Source: Anaerosporomusa subterranea (GTDB taxonomy: Bacteria; Bacillota; Negativicutes; Sporomusales; Acetonemataceae). From it: 64,000 nucleotides of DNA. A program made the translations under genes and the position numbers. Positions 16,870 through 25,511 of this stretch are shown one piece after another. The notes beneath the pieces were generated by a model that was not told the DNA's origin, did no database searches, and was given only the letters and a program-made list of their open reading frames with translations. Each line of letters opens with the position of its first letter. Position 1 is the stretch's first letter. Location: NCBI RefSeq assembly GCF_001611555.1, contig NZ_LSGP01000017.1, positions 744,001 to 808,000 of the forward strand. The letters run 5' to 3'.

Positions 16870-18267
16870 GTGCGAATGGAATTTGGCCTCAAACTTGATA
16901 TCAGTCAAAAATTAGTTATGACACCGCAGTTGTGCCAGGCTATCGCCGTGCTGCAACTTTCGTCCCTAGAATTGGCGGAATTGCTTGAAAAGGAAGTTTT
17001 GGAGAATCCGGTATTGGAAATGGAGGAGTCGGCAGAAGCCGAAACTACGGCAGAGCAAAGCCAAGAACCTGTTAAGGATGAGAAGCCTGCCGAAACCAAG
17101 CTGGATGAGTACCTTGAATGGGAAGCATATTTCAATGAAGGCGTCTACAACGGAGAAGTCGCTGCCGTCGAAGAAAGGCGATCCTTCGAGTCCATGGTTG
17201 GCGGTGTCGGTTCATTGCGAGACCATTTGGAGCTGCAGATGCATGTAGCTGCTCATGACGACCTGTCAGAAAAGATTGGTCGCTATCTGATTGGTTGTTT
17301 GGACGATAATGGCTATTTGACCATTAGTGTGCCAGAGGCAGCAGCGGCACTAAATGTTACGGCAGGCGCTGTCGAAGTTGCGCTGGCTTTGTTGCAAAGC
17401 TTTGATCCTCCCGGCGTGGCGGCACGGGACTTAAAAGAGTGCTTAGCGCTGCAACTCAAATACAGAGGGGTAAATGATCCACTAATTTGGTCGATCATCA
17501 ATAAGTATCTGCCAGATGTGGGCGAAGGCCGCCTACGGCATATTGCTGAACAGCTAAAAGTGACACCACGTGAAATTCAACAGGCAGTGGACTTCATCCG
17601 GACACTTGACCCGAAGCCAGGCAGCGCGTTTGGCAGTGGTCAGTCTTCATATGTAACACCTGATATTACAATTGAACGGGTCAATGGTTCATACATCATT
17701 GTTGTCAACGATACGCAAGTTCCACGCTTAACGATTAATCCCTATTACCGGCGGGTGATACACGACATTGACGCAGATACCAGAAAATTCGTAGAGGGCA
17801 GGCTTAATGCAGCAGTCTGGCTGATTAAAAGCATTGAGCAGCGCCGGCGGACTCTATACAATGTAGCAGAAGCAATCGTAGATTTGCAGCGTGGTTTTTT
17901 TGACTATGGACCCAAACAGCTTAAACCCCTCACGATGAAAACTGTGGCCGACCGGCTGGGTATTCACGAATCGACCGTCAGCCGGGCAACATCCAATAAA
18001 TATGCGGCGACTCCACATGGATTGTTTAGCTTACGCACCTTCTTTACCTCTGGCGTTAGCAGCACCGAGGGAGAGGCATTGTCTGCCTCTACTGTAAAAC
18101 AGGCAATTCGTGAGCTGATCGCAGCCGAGCCGTCCGGTCAACCGCTGAGCGACCAAGCGATCGCGCAAGCTCTGGCTTGCACCGGCACCACCATTTCTCG
18201 CCGCACGGTTACGAAATACCGGGAAGAGATGGGAATAGCGGCGTCGAGTAAACGGAAACGATATTAA
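16870..18267 (+). CDS. rpoN: RNA polymerase sigma-54 factor
   Basis: About 465 residues. The N-terminus MEFGLKLDISQKLVMTPQL with LQLSSLELAELLEKEVLENPVLE is region I (activator response); an acidic stretch (residues ~50-80) is region II; the C-terminus has a helix-turn-helix (RLGIHESTVSRATSNKYAATPHG) and the RpoN box ISRRTVTKYREEMGI, which reads -24 promoter elements. GTG 16870 has GGGGAGGAGG about eight bases upstream; ATG 16876 is the alternative. No sigma-54 activator is encoded in the window, so its regulon here is unknown. Confidence 0.95.
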   Translation: MRMEFGLKLDISQKLVMTPQLCQAIAVLQLSSLELAELLEKEVLENPVLEMEESAEAETTAEQSQEPVKDEKPAETKLDEYLEWEAYFNEGVYNGEVAAVEERRSFESMVGGVGSLRDHLELQMHVAAHDDLSEKIGRYLIGCLDDNGYLTISVPEAAAALNVTAGAVEVALALLQSFDPPGVAARDLKECLALQLKYRGVNDPLIWSIINKYLPDVGEGRLRHIAEQLKVTPREIQQAVDFIRTLDPKPGSAFGSGQSSYVTPDITIERVNGSYIIVVNDTQVPRLTINPYYRRVIHDIDADTRKFVEGRLNAAVWLIKSIEQRRRTLYNVAEAIVDLQRGFFDYGPKQLKPLTMKTVADRLGIHESTVSRATSNKYAATPHGLFSLRTFFTSGVSSTEGEALSASTVKQAIRELIAAEPSGQPLSDQAIAQALACTGTTISRRTVTKYREEMGIAASSKRKRY

Positions 18268-18299
18268 TTTGAGCTGTAAAACTATATAAAGATCACGAG

Positions 18300-18326
18300 G
18301 CGCAGGCAAAATTGCCTACGCTTTTC
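18300..18326 (+). terminator. terminator after rpoN
   Basis: GCGCAGGCA-AAAT-TGCCTACGC (one mismatch) followed by TTTTCTT, 33 bases after the rpoN stop. Confidence 0.7.
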
Positions 18327-18368
18327 TTATAATATAAAGCAAGCCAAATGTACGACAGGGGAACGTAT

Positions 18369-18503
18369 TTGAACCGCCAAAACGCCATGCGCTAACGCGC
18401 CATTAAAGCGGGTACGTTGCGCACAATGTGCGCATTAATTTCTGTTTTGCGTTCCTTTTGGCGCAGGCGCACAGCGCCTACTTCATTTGTTTTGGCGGTT
18501 CAA
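18369..18503. repeat. large palindromic repeat, family C
   Basis: TTGAACCGCCAAAAC at one end and GTTTTGGCGGTTCAA at the other form 15-bp perfect terminal inverted repeats. Inside are GCGCAC-AAT-GTGCGC and GGCGCAGGCGCACAGCGCC. A relative with the same ends lies at 21944-22069, and the core recurs at 24811-25016. Confidence 0.75.
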
Positions 18504-18983
18504 AAATTGTTTCTAATCTAGCAACTCGTCTTTGTACTGCAAAGGCGGGTTGTTCTCTTTTAAATACAAATTAGCAAAAAAACAATCCTTATTCGCTCAA
18601 ATAGTACTTGATTTACGCAGTGACAGGACAAAAGTCTGTCTTTTTGAACATAACCTAGGCCTAAAGTCCTAAAAATTGTCAGAATATTGTTAAGGCATGT
18701 CCTGTAAATAGACAAAAATGCAATGGGAAAAAATGTATATTAAACTTATGGGAATTTGGAATAATACTGCCATGATTTGGATAAGATGGATGGCAGGGGA
18801 CATCCTGATTTAAGCAGGGGATTACCGTTCTGCTTAAGTCTTCATGTTTGATAAGCTAGTCGCCTAGAGCGTGCTCTGTGCGATTGGCTTGTCGATACGT
18901 TTACGCGGGAGGTGGGTAGCTTAGTTATCCAGTTTCCAAGTTGATTCGGGGGTTCAGTAATAAAGTATTTGGAGGGAAAAGAA
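18504..18983. other. gene-free leader region before the secreted repeat protein
   Basis: About 480 bases without a credible gene. It holds a hairpin (AACTCGTCTTTG-TACTG-CAAAGGCGGGTT, 18523-18551) and TTAAGCAG...CTGCTTAA (18813-18838). A long 5' untranslated region is possible; I could not match it to a known riboswitch class. Confidence 0.4.
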
Positions 18984-20141
18984 ATGAGAAAAACTTCTAA
19001 GAGAGCAGCTCTGGCCGTTGCTGCAATGTTGGTCGGGTCTATTTTCTGTACGCCGGTGTTTGCGGCTGAATGGTATGATGGATATTTGTTCAACGGCATT
19101 GCTGTAGGCCAAGTTGGTATTTTTACCCCAGGTAATGCTGGACAATTCAATGGGAATAACGTGGTTATAGGTACCGGGTCCGAAGTTGATAACAGAGCAT
19201 TAAATTTCCATGCGGAAGGCTATGTTGGTATTTTTAATGGTCAAACCAATACGAATACCGTCAATGGACTTGGGGCGTATATTGGCCGGAGTGATGGCGC
19301 GCGAGCAATTGGTACAGTAGGGCAATTCTACAACAGTAACAACAATACAGTTGAGATGGGTACAGGTGCTGTAGTTAACTCGGGGAACTCAAACACTGCT
19401 ATCGGTAGAGTAGGTATTTTTGATGGCAGTTACAACAACCAAATGAAGAATATTTGGGTAAACGGCGAAGGTGATGAGCCCGGTTATTCGGCTGGAAGCA
19501 CAGGCGCTTATGTGGCAGGCGGATCCAATAACACTGCCATAGGTGACGTCGGTATTTTTAATACTGCAGGAACTCGTGAGAATGGAGTCCAAGGAAACGT
19601 TGTATATGCTAGCCAGGGTGCTGTTGTAATTGCAGGTACTGGGAATAGAGCGACTGGTACTGTGGGTAGCTTTACTGGAAACATATATACCGAAGTTCCG
19701 AACGAAGCCAGACAAGGGCAAGTACAGGTGTTTGCTGGAAATGTAGCCCAGAACACAGTTCAGTCAAGTACGGGCGCCATTATTGAAGGCGGCAACAATA
19801 ATACGGCAACCGGTTATGTTGGAATGTTTACCGGTAGCGTGAATGCCTCTCCTTGGGGCGGGCCAGTCAGTTATGTAACCAATAATACCGTGTTACCTAG
19901 CACTGGTGCCTGGATAGTAAATGGTGACAACAACAGAGCTATCGGTTCAGTCGGTATATTCAACATGACTGCTGGGTACTCCAATGGAGATAGCTTCATG
20001 AAAATGAATCAGGTTCAGGGAATGGGTGCTTATATCTCGGGTGGCAACAACAATCTCGCAATCGGTACGGTCGGCCAATTTAACGGCGGTATGGCTGGAA
20101 ACAACAAAGTCACTGGAACTGGCGTAATTATTCGCCGTTAA
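18984..20141 (+). CDS. secreted beta-repeat protein, adhesin-head-like
   Basis: About 385 residues with a Sec signal peptide (KRAALAVAAMLVGSIFCTPVFAA). The mature part is nine degenerate repeats of about 40 residues built on a (A/T)xGxVGIF core followed by Asn-rich NNxV and GAxI. The NTAIG/NRAIG steps resemble YadA-head (left-handed beta-roll) repeats, so a fibrous or solenoid surface protein is likely. It has no membrane anchor of its own; the YadA-like protein encoded next may be a partner. GGAGGG precedes ATG 18984. Asn- and Gly-rich composition differs from the neighbouring housekeeping genes. Specific function unknown. Confidence 0.8.
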   Translation: MRKTSKRAALAVAAMLVGSIFCTPVFAAEWYDGYLFNGIAVGQVGIFTPGNAGQFNGNNVVIGTGSEVDNRALNFHAEGYVGIFNGQTNTNTVNGLGAYIGRSDGARAIGTVGQFYNSNNNTVEMGTGAVVNSGNSNTAIGRVGIFDGSYNNQMKNIWVNGEGDEPGYSAGSTGAYVAGGSNNTAIGDVGIFNTAGTRENGVQGNVVYASQGAVVIAGTGNRATGTVGSFTGNIYTEVPNEARQGQVQVFAGNVAQNTVQSSTGAIIEGGNNNTATGYVGMFTGSVNASPWGGPVSYVTNNTVLPSTGAWIVNGDNNRAIGSVGIFNMTAGYSNGDSFMKMNQVQGMGAYISGGNNNLAIGTVGQFNGGMAGNNKVTGTGVIIRR

Positions 20142-20166
20142 GAGGAACAAGCGGACTGTTCATTTC

Positions 20167-20198
20167 GAAGTGGTTGAGAGTTCACTCTCAGCCACTTC
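20167..20198. other. strong hairpin between the two exported-protein genes
   Basis: GAAGTGG-T-TGAGAG/CTCTCA-G-CCACTTC with a short loop and no T-run after it on either strand. It may modulate read-through or mRNA stability between the two genes. Confidence 0.45.
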
Positions 20199-20233
20199 AA
20201 AAACCAAATAAACAACCCTATAGGGGGAGACAT

Positions 20234-21130
20234 ATGAAAACTAACAAGCGAAGGTTGTCGCTACTTACAGTCGGTATCTGTCTTTCGTTAACACTGGCTT
20301 TGCCAGTAGGGGCACATCATGGCTCAACTGAATTAAGTAATAACACAATTACTGACGTCGTTGGCGCTGTGGCAGGCAACGGGGATTATAACACGGCTGT
20401 TGGTGTGGCAGGTGTTATTGGAAACAACATCATTTTTGGCGATCTAGTCCCCGTGGATGAATACAATAACGGCCATATGGGTTATGGTTCACGTGCAGAA
20501 GGCGGCACGTCGAATAGGGCAATTGGTTATGGGGCATGGGCAGTAGGAACTAAAAACACTGCTATGGGGGCGAGTAGCCAGGCGCTGGGATTCGAGAACA
20601 CCGCAGTTGGATTTGAGTCTTATGCTAGCGGCGGCGGCAAAATTGGCAGTGTTGCCATTGGGGCTCATTCCATTGCAACCGAACCTGATACCGTTTCCGT
20701 CGGCCAACCCGGTTACGAGCGTAGAATCATGAACGTTGCCCCTGGCATCAACGGCACGGATGCAGTCAATATGAACCAACTTCGTGTAGTTGACGACAAA
20801 GTCGATCGCGTCGGAGCTTCTGCAGCTGCATTCTCCGCTTTAGCGCCACTTGCCTATGATCCCAAAGAGCCGACCCAATATTCCGCAGGCATTGGCACCT
20901 ATAACGGCACAGCTGCGTTTGCGGTTGGCGTGTATCATTACACTCAACCAGATGTCATGTTGAACGCCGCAATTGGTATCAGTAACGACGGTTGGGAGAA
21001 ACAAGCCCGCGTCGGTATCAGCTGGAGAACCGGCGGATCAAAGGCAAAAGAGATTGCCCCCGCTGTCGAACCGAAAGAATCGATCGAAGACCGCGTGAAA
21101 CGGATTCTCGAAGAAAACAAAACAGAATAG
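20234..21130 (+). CDS. YadA-type trimeric autotransporter adhesin
   Basis: 298 residues. Signal peptide (about 1-27), a head with NRAIGYGAWAVG, NTAMGASSQALG, NTAVGFESYASG and VAIGAHSIA repeats, a neck/stalk segment (NMNQLRVVDDKVDRVG) and a short anchor of four predicted beta-strands (AFSALAPLAYDP through ARVGISWRTGG). Trimers of this family insert in an outer membrane, so the cell must be diderm. Unusually, about 30 residues (KAKEIAPAVEPKESIEDRVKRILEENK region) follow the last strand, where most family members stop. GGGGGAGA precedes ATG 20234. Confidence 0.88.
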   Translation: MKTNKRRLSLLTVGICLSLTLALPVGAHHGSTELSNNTITDVVGAVAGNGDYNTAVGVAGVIGNNIIFGDLVPVDEYNNGHMGYGSRAEGGTSNRAIGYGAWAVGTKNTAMGASSQALGFENTAVGFESYASGGGKIGSVAIGAHSIATEPDTVSVGQPGYERRIMNVAPGINGTDAVNMNQLRVVDDKVDRVGASAAAFSALAPLAYDPKEPTQYSAGIGTYNGTAAFAVGVYHYTQPDVMLNAAIGISNDGWEKQARVGISWRTGGSKAKEIAPAVEPKESIEDRVKRILEENKTE

Positions 21131-21147
21131 GATTTGAACAGCAACAG

Positions 21148-21198
21148 AAAATGTGCTGTGTTGAAACTAGATTTCGACACAGCACATTTTATTTAGTT
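21148..21198 (+). terminator. terminator after the YadA-like gene
   Basis: AAAATGTGCTGTGT and ACACAGCACATTTT form a 14-bp perfect stem (extended by TGAAA/TTTCG), followed by ATTTAGTTT. Confidence 0.8.
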
Positions 21199-21232
21199 TA
21201 AGTTGTAAGGCGTCACGAAGGCTTGTGACGCA

Positions 21233-21312
21233 GGAACACTAGCGCCACTAAGGAACTACGTTTTGTGGTCGCTCGTGTATCGCTAGTGCCGCTGGTGTTC
21301 ATCGTACTTATA
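21233..21312. repeat. dispersed inverted repeat, family D
   Basis: GGAACACTAGCGCCAC and GTGCCGCTGGTGTTC are near-perfect inverted ends around a centre with ACTACGTTTTGTGGTCG; it ends with ATCGTACT. The second copy is at 48029-48122. Confidence 0.7.
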
Positions 21313-21362
21313 AAATCTCTCGGTACTATTAAGACAATGTCGGCAGTTTTTCTCATGTCGGA

Positions 21363-21391
21363 TTGACCGGGAAAAAGATTTGGTATATACT
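21363..21391 (+). promoter_or_regulatory. promoter for the gene at 21440
   Basis: TTGACC (21363-21368), 17 bases, TATACT (21386-21391). Confidence 0.75.
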
Positions 21392-21439
21392 AAATAATGT
21401 AAATTATAGAAATTATTGCATTTGAATGGAGGCGCATTG

Positions 21440-21916
21440 GTGTTGCATAAGCGAAGCTTTTTAACTATTCTATTAGGGCTTTTCTTGCTGCTTTTGCCGC
21501 AAGTGAGCCATGCCAGCATCAAAGTTATTACCGGTGACCATCCAGTCTTTGTCTCCAGTCATGTCATGGGTAACCAGGTAATTCAATATCAGAATGGTAA
21601 TCGGTCGCTTGATGGATTGATTATGGGCTTCGCCGCAGCTCAATTTCCTGCCAAAGTGGCTTTTTCGACTTCGACGAATTTCATTGCAACCGGACAGTTC
21701 CAGTCGGTCTCAAACGCGATGGTCTTAACCGATTCCTTGGGCAAAGCCAATCTTTGCCGCTTGGAATTTGACCTCAAATTTCCCCGCGCAGGAGCGATGC
21801 AAAACCAAATTGTTCAATGGAAAGTCACCTTCCCGACTGAAGGATTTTATGCGATCAATGTCTTTGTTGACGGAACCTTGGTAGGCTACTATCCGTTCTA
21901 TGTGTGGGCAAAATAG
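21440..21916 (+). CDS. small secreted protein of unknown function
   Basis: About 158 residues with a strong signal peptide (LTILLGLFLLLLPQVSHA). The mature part looks like a single beta-sandwich: strands such as FPAKVAFSTSTNF, CRLEFDLKFP and GFYAINVFVDGTLVGYYPFYVW at the end. The final FYAINVFVDG-type motif is reminiscent of small immunoglobulin-like DUF families (for example DUF6941), but I cannot assign one. GTG at 21440 has GGAGG seven bases upstream and a good promoter at 21363, so it is a single-gene transcript. Confidence 0.75.
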   Translation: MLHKRSFLTILLGLFLLLLPQVSHASIKVITGDHPVFVSSHVMGNQVIQYQNGNRSLDGLIMGFAAAQFPAKVAFSTSTNFIATGQFQSVSNAMVLTDSLGKANLCRLEFDLKFPRAGAMQNQIVQWKVTFPTEGFYAINVFVDGTLVGYYPFYVWAK

Positions 21917-21943
21917 AGAAATTAGCCGCGAGAACGAGACTCT

Positions 21944-22069
21944 TTTGAACCGCCAAAACAAATGAAGTAGGCGCTGTGTTACTGCGCCAAAAAGAAATAA
22001 TATATGCGCATTGCGTGCGCGCCGTATCCATTTGGCGGCGCACGCAGTGCGCATTGCGTTTCGGTTCAA
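21944..22069. repeat. palindromic repeat, family C
   Basis: Begins TTGAACCGCCAAAAC (identical to 18369) and ends TTTCGGTTCAA, with GGCGCTGTGTTACTGCGCC and GCGCATTGCGTGCGCGCC inside. It lies between convergent genes. Confidence 0.7.
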
Positions 22070-22090
22070 TAATCGTTCCTTACTCCGTAC

Positions 22091-22591
22091 TCATCTTGTG
22101 TTCTGTCCCAATATCTCCCGCGAGTACGCAACTACCGGTGTCTTATACAGCAGCCAGGCGATCAAACTGCCGCCGACTGTGCTGACTAGGAACGGGATAA
22201 TGAAAAAGAACGCGCCGACAGGTGAACCGATCAGGAACTTGGCGATCGGGAAGGATAAAAGACCGCCGATTAGGCCAGTGCCGATGATTTCGCCAGCGAT
22301 TGCGCCCAAGATATGCCCAGTGCGTTTATAGAGTATGCCAGACAGTGCAGCGCCGATCATGCTGCCAGGGAAGGCTAGAATGGAGCCAGTGCCCAACAGA
22401 TTGCGCAACAGCGAGATGCCAAACGCCGCGCCGGTCGAGTAGCGAGTTCCTAGCAGAACCGCCAACAGGACATTGATAGCATGCTGCACAGGGAAACATT
22501 TTGCGACACCCACCGGGATATACACCAAATGAGCCGACAATACGCCAATGGCGATAAATAGAGCAGTAAACGTTAGTTTTCTAATGTTCAT
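22091..22591 (-). CDS. thiW: ECF-type thiamine-precursor transporter S component ThiW
   Basis: Hydrophobic protein of about 166 residues with five or six membrane segments. It matches ThiW, the proposed substrate-binding S component for the thiazole precursor: N-terminal KLTFTALFIAIGVLSAH, then PVQHAINVLLAVLLGTRYS and SILAFPGSMIGAALSGILY. It needs a shared ECF energising module encoded elsewhere. The second of two ATGs (22591) is favoured because GAGGAG lies seven bases upstream. Last gene of the minus-strand cytX-thiM-thiW group, separated from thiM by a repeat. Confidence 0.88.
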   Translation of the reverse strand: MNIRKLTFTALFIAIGVLSAHLVYIPVGVAKCFPVQHAINVLLAVLLGTRYSTGAAFGISLLRNLLGTGSILAFPGSMIGAALSGILYKRTGHILGAIAGEIIGTGLIGGLLSFPIAKFLIGSPVGAFFFIIPFLVSTVGGSLIAWLLYKTPVVAYSREILGQNTR

Positions 22592-22635
22592 AATCATTCT
22601 CCTCTCGTATCTGAGTATCCGTGGTTTAAGGACGC

Positions 22636-22753
22636 TAACCGCAGAGTACGCAGAGATCCCAGAGGGTTGCGGAGGGGGCGGAAAATACTATTATAATCAA
22701 TAAATCCAGTAGCCCTCAGCGAACCCTCCGTGTAATCTGCGTACTCTGCGGTT
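22636..22753. repeat. dispersed inverted repeat, family B, between thiM and thiW
   Basis: AACCGCAGAGTACGCAGAG at one end, CTGCGTACTCTGCGGTT at the other, with AT-rich centre and CCTCCG units. It separates thiM from thiW on one transcript. Confidence 0.75.
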
Positions 22754-22783
22754 GAAGTGCTGCCTCGTTTTCAGACGCTACGT

Positions 22784-23596
22784 TTACCCCTGGTTTACTC
22801 TGCCGTGCCGTAGCAGCAGTTCAGGAGTCATATTTGATACTGCGTCAAACAATCTAACCCTAAACGTGCCTATTCCTTCATCTGGTTTCAGAGAACGCTC
22901 AGCGATCTCGCCGGCGATCCCCATTACCGCTATGCCGCCAACGGCGCTGGCGAGGTAATCGGTAGTCACACCACAGAAACAGGCGATAAGCGAAGTGGCC
23001 ATACAGCCGGTTCCGGTCACGTTAGCCAAAAGGGGATGTCCGTTGTCGATGCGGTACAGGCCCTGATTGCTGACAATGAGGTCCATTTTGCCAGTAATCG
23101 TGACAATGCAATTCAGTTTTTTTGCTACCGTTTGCGCCGCTTGGTCACCATCTGCCGTATCAACCGCCGAGTCTACTCCGCGAGTGACTGCCTCGAAACC
23201 GGCCAGAGTTTTGATTTCCGACATATTGCCTCTGATCACCGTTGGCTGCACAGCTTGCAGTATTTGGCCGGCCGCTTGCCTGCGAAAAGACGTAGCCCCT
23301 ACTCCTACCGGGTCGAAGATGACTGGGATGCCGAGCGTATTGGCTTGCTTGCCGGCCGCGATCATTGATTGCACTTTGGTCGCGTCAAGGGTTCCAATGT
23401 TGATCACCAGCGCCGCTGCGTGGCTAACCATTTCTTCCACTTCCTGCGGGTCGTTAGCCATGACCGGCGATGCGCCAATAGCCAAAGTGATGTTAGCACA
23501 GTCATTAATTGTTACATAATTCGTCAAGTGGTGGATCAGCGGCTTCGATTTCCTTATGGCTGCGAGGGCTTGGGCTGCTGTTTGCAGTATGTCCAT
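22784..23596 (-). CDS. thiM: hydroxyethylthiazole kinase
   Basis: Phosphorylates 4-methyl-5-(2-hydroxyethyl)thiazole for thiamine salvage. 270 residues of the ribokinase-like fold with LIHHLTNYVTINDCANITLAIGA-type N-terminus, ASPVMANDPQEVEEM, VFDPVGVGAT and the anion hole NVTGTGCMAT containing the catalytic Cys. GGGAGG precedes the ATG. Its first 43 bases overlap the end of cytX, so the two are translationally coupled. Under TPP riboswitch control through cytX. Confidence 0.95.
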   Translation of the reverse strand: MDILQTAAQALAAIRKSKPLIHHLTNYVTINDCANITLAIGASPVMANDPQEVEEMVSHAAALVINIGTLDATKVQSMIAAGKQANTLGIPVIFDPVGVGATSFRRQAAGQILQAVQPTVIRGNMSEIKTLAGFEAVTRGVDSAVDTADGDQAAQTVAKKLNCIVTITGKMDLIVSNQGLYRIDNGHPLLANVTGTGCMATSLIACFCGVTTDYLASAVGGIAVMGIAGEIAERSLKPDEGIGTFRVRLFDAVSNMTPELLLRHGRVNQG

Positions 23597-24786
23597 GTGT
23601 TGGCAAACCTCCCGACAATTGTATAGATAAACGCGGTGACGATAATGACCGGAATCGTCGCGCCGAGCGCAAGTTTAAGATCAAGGAATTGATAATATAG
23701 GGCTATCCCTACGCACCAAACCGCCAAGGCAGACCAGTTTGCCTGTAGTTCTGGACGGATGCGGCGATTCTTTAATATGAAGTAATCTGTCAGCAGTATC
23801 GCGAATAATGGCGCAAATACTGAGCCGATGGCTAACAAGAATGAAATGTATTGTTCCATATCAATGATGAGGGCAAGCGCCGCGCCCAGTACCGTGACCG
23901 CCATGGCCATATGTTTTTCGTTGAGACCAGGACAAAGAGTGGCGATACTGACTCCGGCCGAATAGGCGTCCATGAAGGTGGTTGTAATAGTTGCCAGGAT
24001 CACAATCCCTAAGGCCGCAAGACCTAGATTTGCTGCTAGCATGACTGCCGCCGGATCGGCATTGCCGGTTTTGACGGCAACACCAAGACCAATGAGGTAC
24101 ATCCAGCAGCTTCCAGTGAAATAGCCAATAAAGCTGCCCCAGGCAGCACCTTTGCCAGAACGGGCAAATCGGGTGTAGTCTGCGGCCAGCGGCAACCAAG
24201 ATAGAGGCATGGCTATGCTCAGCTCGATCGCTTCCGTGAAACTCAGCATCCCTGCGGCTGGCTGCTGAGCCACCACCGGGTTCCGCAGCACGGCCCAGCT
24301 CAATACTACGGTTAAGCCAAATAACAGCCAAACTGCTGCCATGTTGAGCTTCTTCCAGCCGCTTTCCCGACCGAGAGCCACCCACAGCAGGATTAAAGCG
24401 CCGATAGTTACGCTCCAAATTGTGGTGTTATCAATCTGGAATAGAATTTTCGTGATTTCGTTGACAGAACGGGCCGCCGAGAGGATCATAATTGTTGTCC
24501 AGCCAATCAACTGTAGCACATTCAACAATGCGAATAAGCGGGCGCCGTAAGCGCCAAATGAAATGCGCGTCGACTCAATCGCCGGCACTCGCTCCTGGAA
24601 CCCGATCAGGCCAACCAGAGCCAGCAGGGTAGTGCCGATCAAATGCCCTGCCAGTATGGCAGTCGCGCCGCTGGCTAAGCCAAGTGGGGCAAGCAATCCG
24701 CCAGCGAGAATTTCCGGCACCGATACCGCGGCGCCGAACCAAAGAAACAGAAAGTGTTTGAAGCCAAGGGTTGATGTTGTATTCAT
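23554..24786 (-). CDS. cytX: hydroxymethylpyrimidine transporter CytX (NCS1 family)
   Basis: About 410 residues, around 12 membrane helices, related to cytosine permease CodB. LGFKHFLFLWFGAAVSVPEILAG and PLSWLPLAADYTRFAR are typical of the NCS1 CytX subgroup, which is almost always TPP-riboswitch-linked and proposed to import the pyrimidine precursor of thiamine. ATG 24786 is selected because AGAGGTG precedes it; the upstream frame encodes low-quality repeat-derived sequence. The 5' leader of about 300 bases contains a family C repeat between riboswitch and start codon. Confidence 0.92.
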   Translation of the reverse strand: MNTTSTLGFKHFLFLWFGAAVSVPEILAGGLLAPLGLASGATAILAGHLIGTTLLALVGLIGFQERVPAIESTRISFGAYGARLFALLNVLQLIGWTTIMILSAARSVNEITKILFQIDNTTIWSVTIGALILLWVALGRESGWKKLNMAAVWLLFGLTVVLSWAVLRNPVVAQQPAAGMLSFTEAIELSIAMPLSWLPLAADYTRFARSGKGAAWGSFIGYFTGSCWMYLIGLGVAVKTGNADPAAVMLAANLGLAALGIVILATITTTFMDAYSAGVSIATLCPGLNEKHMAMAVTVLGAALALIIDMEQYISFLLAIGSVFAPLFAILLTDYFILKNRRIRPELQANWSALAVWCVGIALYYQFLDLKLALGATIPVIIVTAFIYTIVGRFANTWTYCKQQPKPSQP

Positions 24787-24810
24787 AATTACACCTCTTT
24801 CTATGTAGCA

Positions 24811-25016
24811 AGAAAAACCGCTTTGCGGTCCTTGGGGAGCCGAGGTACGTTCAGCACAAGCCGCACTAGCGCCACAAGCGCTACTATGGACGGCCAAATG
24901 ACACGATGCGCACGTGTGTGCGCATATTTTTTTTGTGCGTTCCCTTCGCGTAGGCGCGTAGCGCCTTTCGCGTTTTTGCGGCCAACCGCTAGCACGCTTT
25001 GCGTTCTTTGCGCTAA
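24811..25016. repeat. family C palindromic repeat inside the cytX leader
   Basis: Contains GATGCGCAC-GTGT-GTGCGCAT, TGCGTTCCCTTCGCGTAGGCGCGTAGCGCC and AACCGC...GCGGCC ends, matching the core of 18369-18503. It separates the TPP riboswitch from the cytX start and would be transcribed. Confidence 0.6.
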
Positions 25017-25089
25017 CATACTTCCACAGTTATACTTTCTTGACGCTCTAAGAAAAGGCGCATCCGTACGGATGCGCCTCAGAAAATCT

Positions 25090-25186
25090 GCTGCATTCCC
25101 TACGCTGGCATTACCCAGATCAGGTTACAGGGTCATAGACCTTATCGGGTCTAAATCTCAGCCGGCCTCTCCAGCACCCCTTGCCT
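25090..25186 (-). promoter_or_regulatory. TPP riboswitch controlling cytX-thiM-thiW
   Basis: Read on the minus strand: GGGGTGC, GGCTGAGAT, then ACCTGATCTGGGTAATGCC and AGCGTAGGGAA, the conserved THI-box helices and pyrimidine- and pyrophosphate-sensing loops. A TATAAT -10 box (complement of 25192-25197) lies just upstream. It reads toward cytX, 300 bases downstream. Confidence 0.93.
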
Positions 25187-25511
25187 ACACTATTATATTT
25201 ATTCAATCATACACCCTGGGAGATCAGGAATCAATAGAAAAAATCTAAACAGAAGTATGCTTGTCATGGGATTAGCGGTACTGAATCAGGAGAAAATAGG
25301 AATTGTCGGCAGGAGTCTGGCAACATCTATAGAATTGTCTCAAAGGTCGCTTCTCAAGGATGCGGTGAACAAGAAAACGGCTTAATCCTTCAGATTTTGC
25401 AGCTAAAGCATACTTTTCTGCGGATGGATATCACCATATATCAGGTGCGAAAAAAAGATTCCGTAGGGAAGGCGTTTGGCTGATTTTAAGGTTAGAAAGG
25501 TGGAAGAAAAA
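25187..25511. other. intergenic region before ridA copy 1
   Basis: About 325 bases holding divergent promoters. The TPP-riboswitch promoter is at 25192. GGCAGGAGTCTGG...GAATTG at 25308-25336 resembles leader elements near 28101 and 31211. No gene is evident. Confidence 0.4.

Noticed and set aside
18504-18960. c-di-GMP riboswitch before the adhesin-like gene
   Set aside because: A surface-protein gene with a long leader made this attractive, but the conserved GEMM core sequence is not there.
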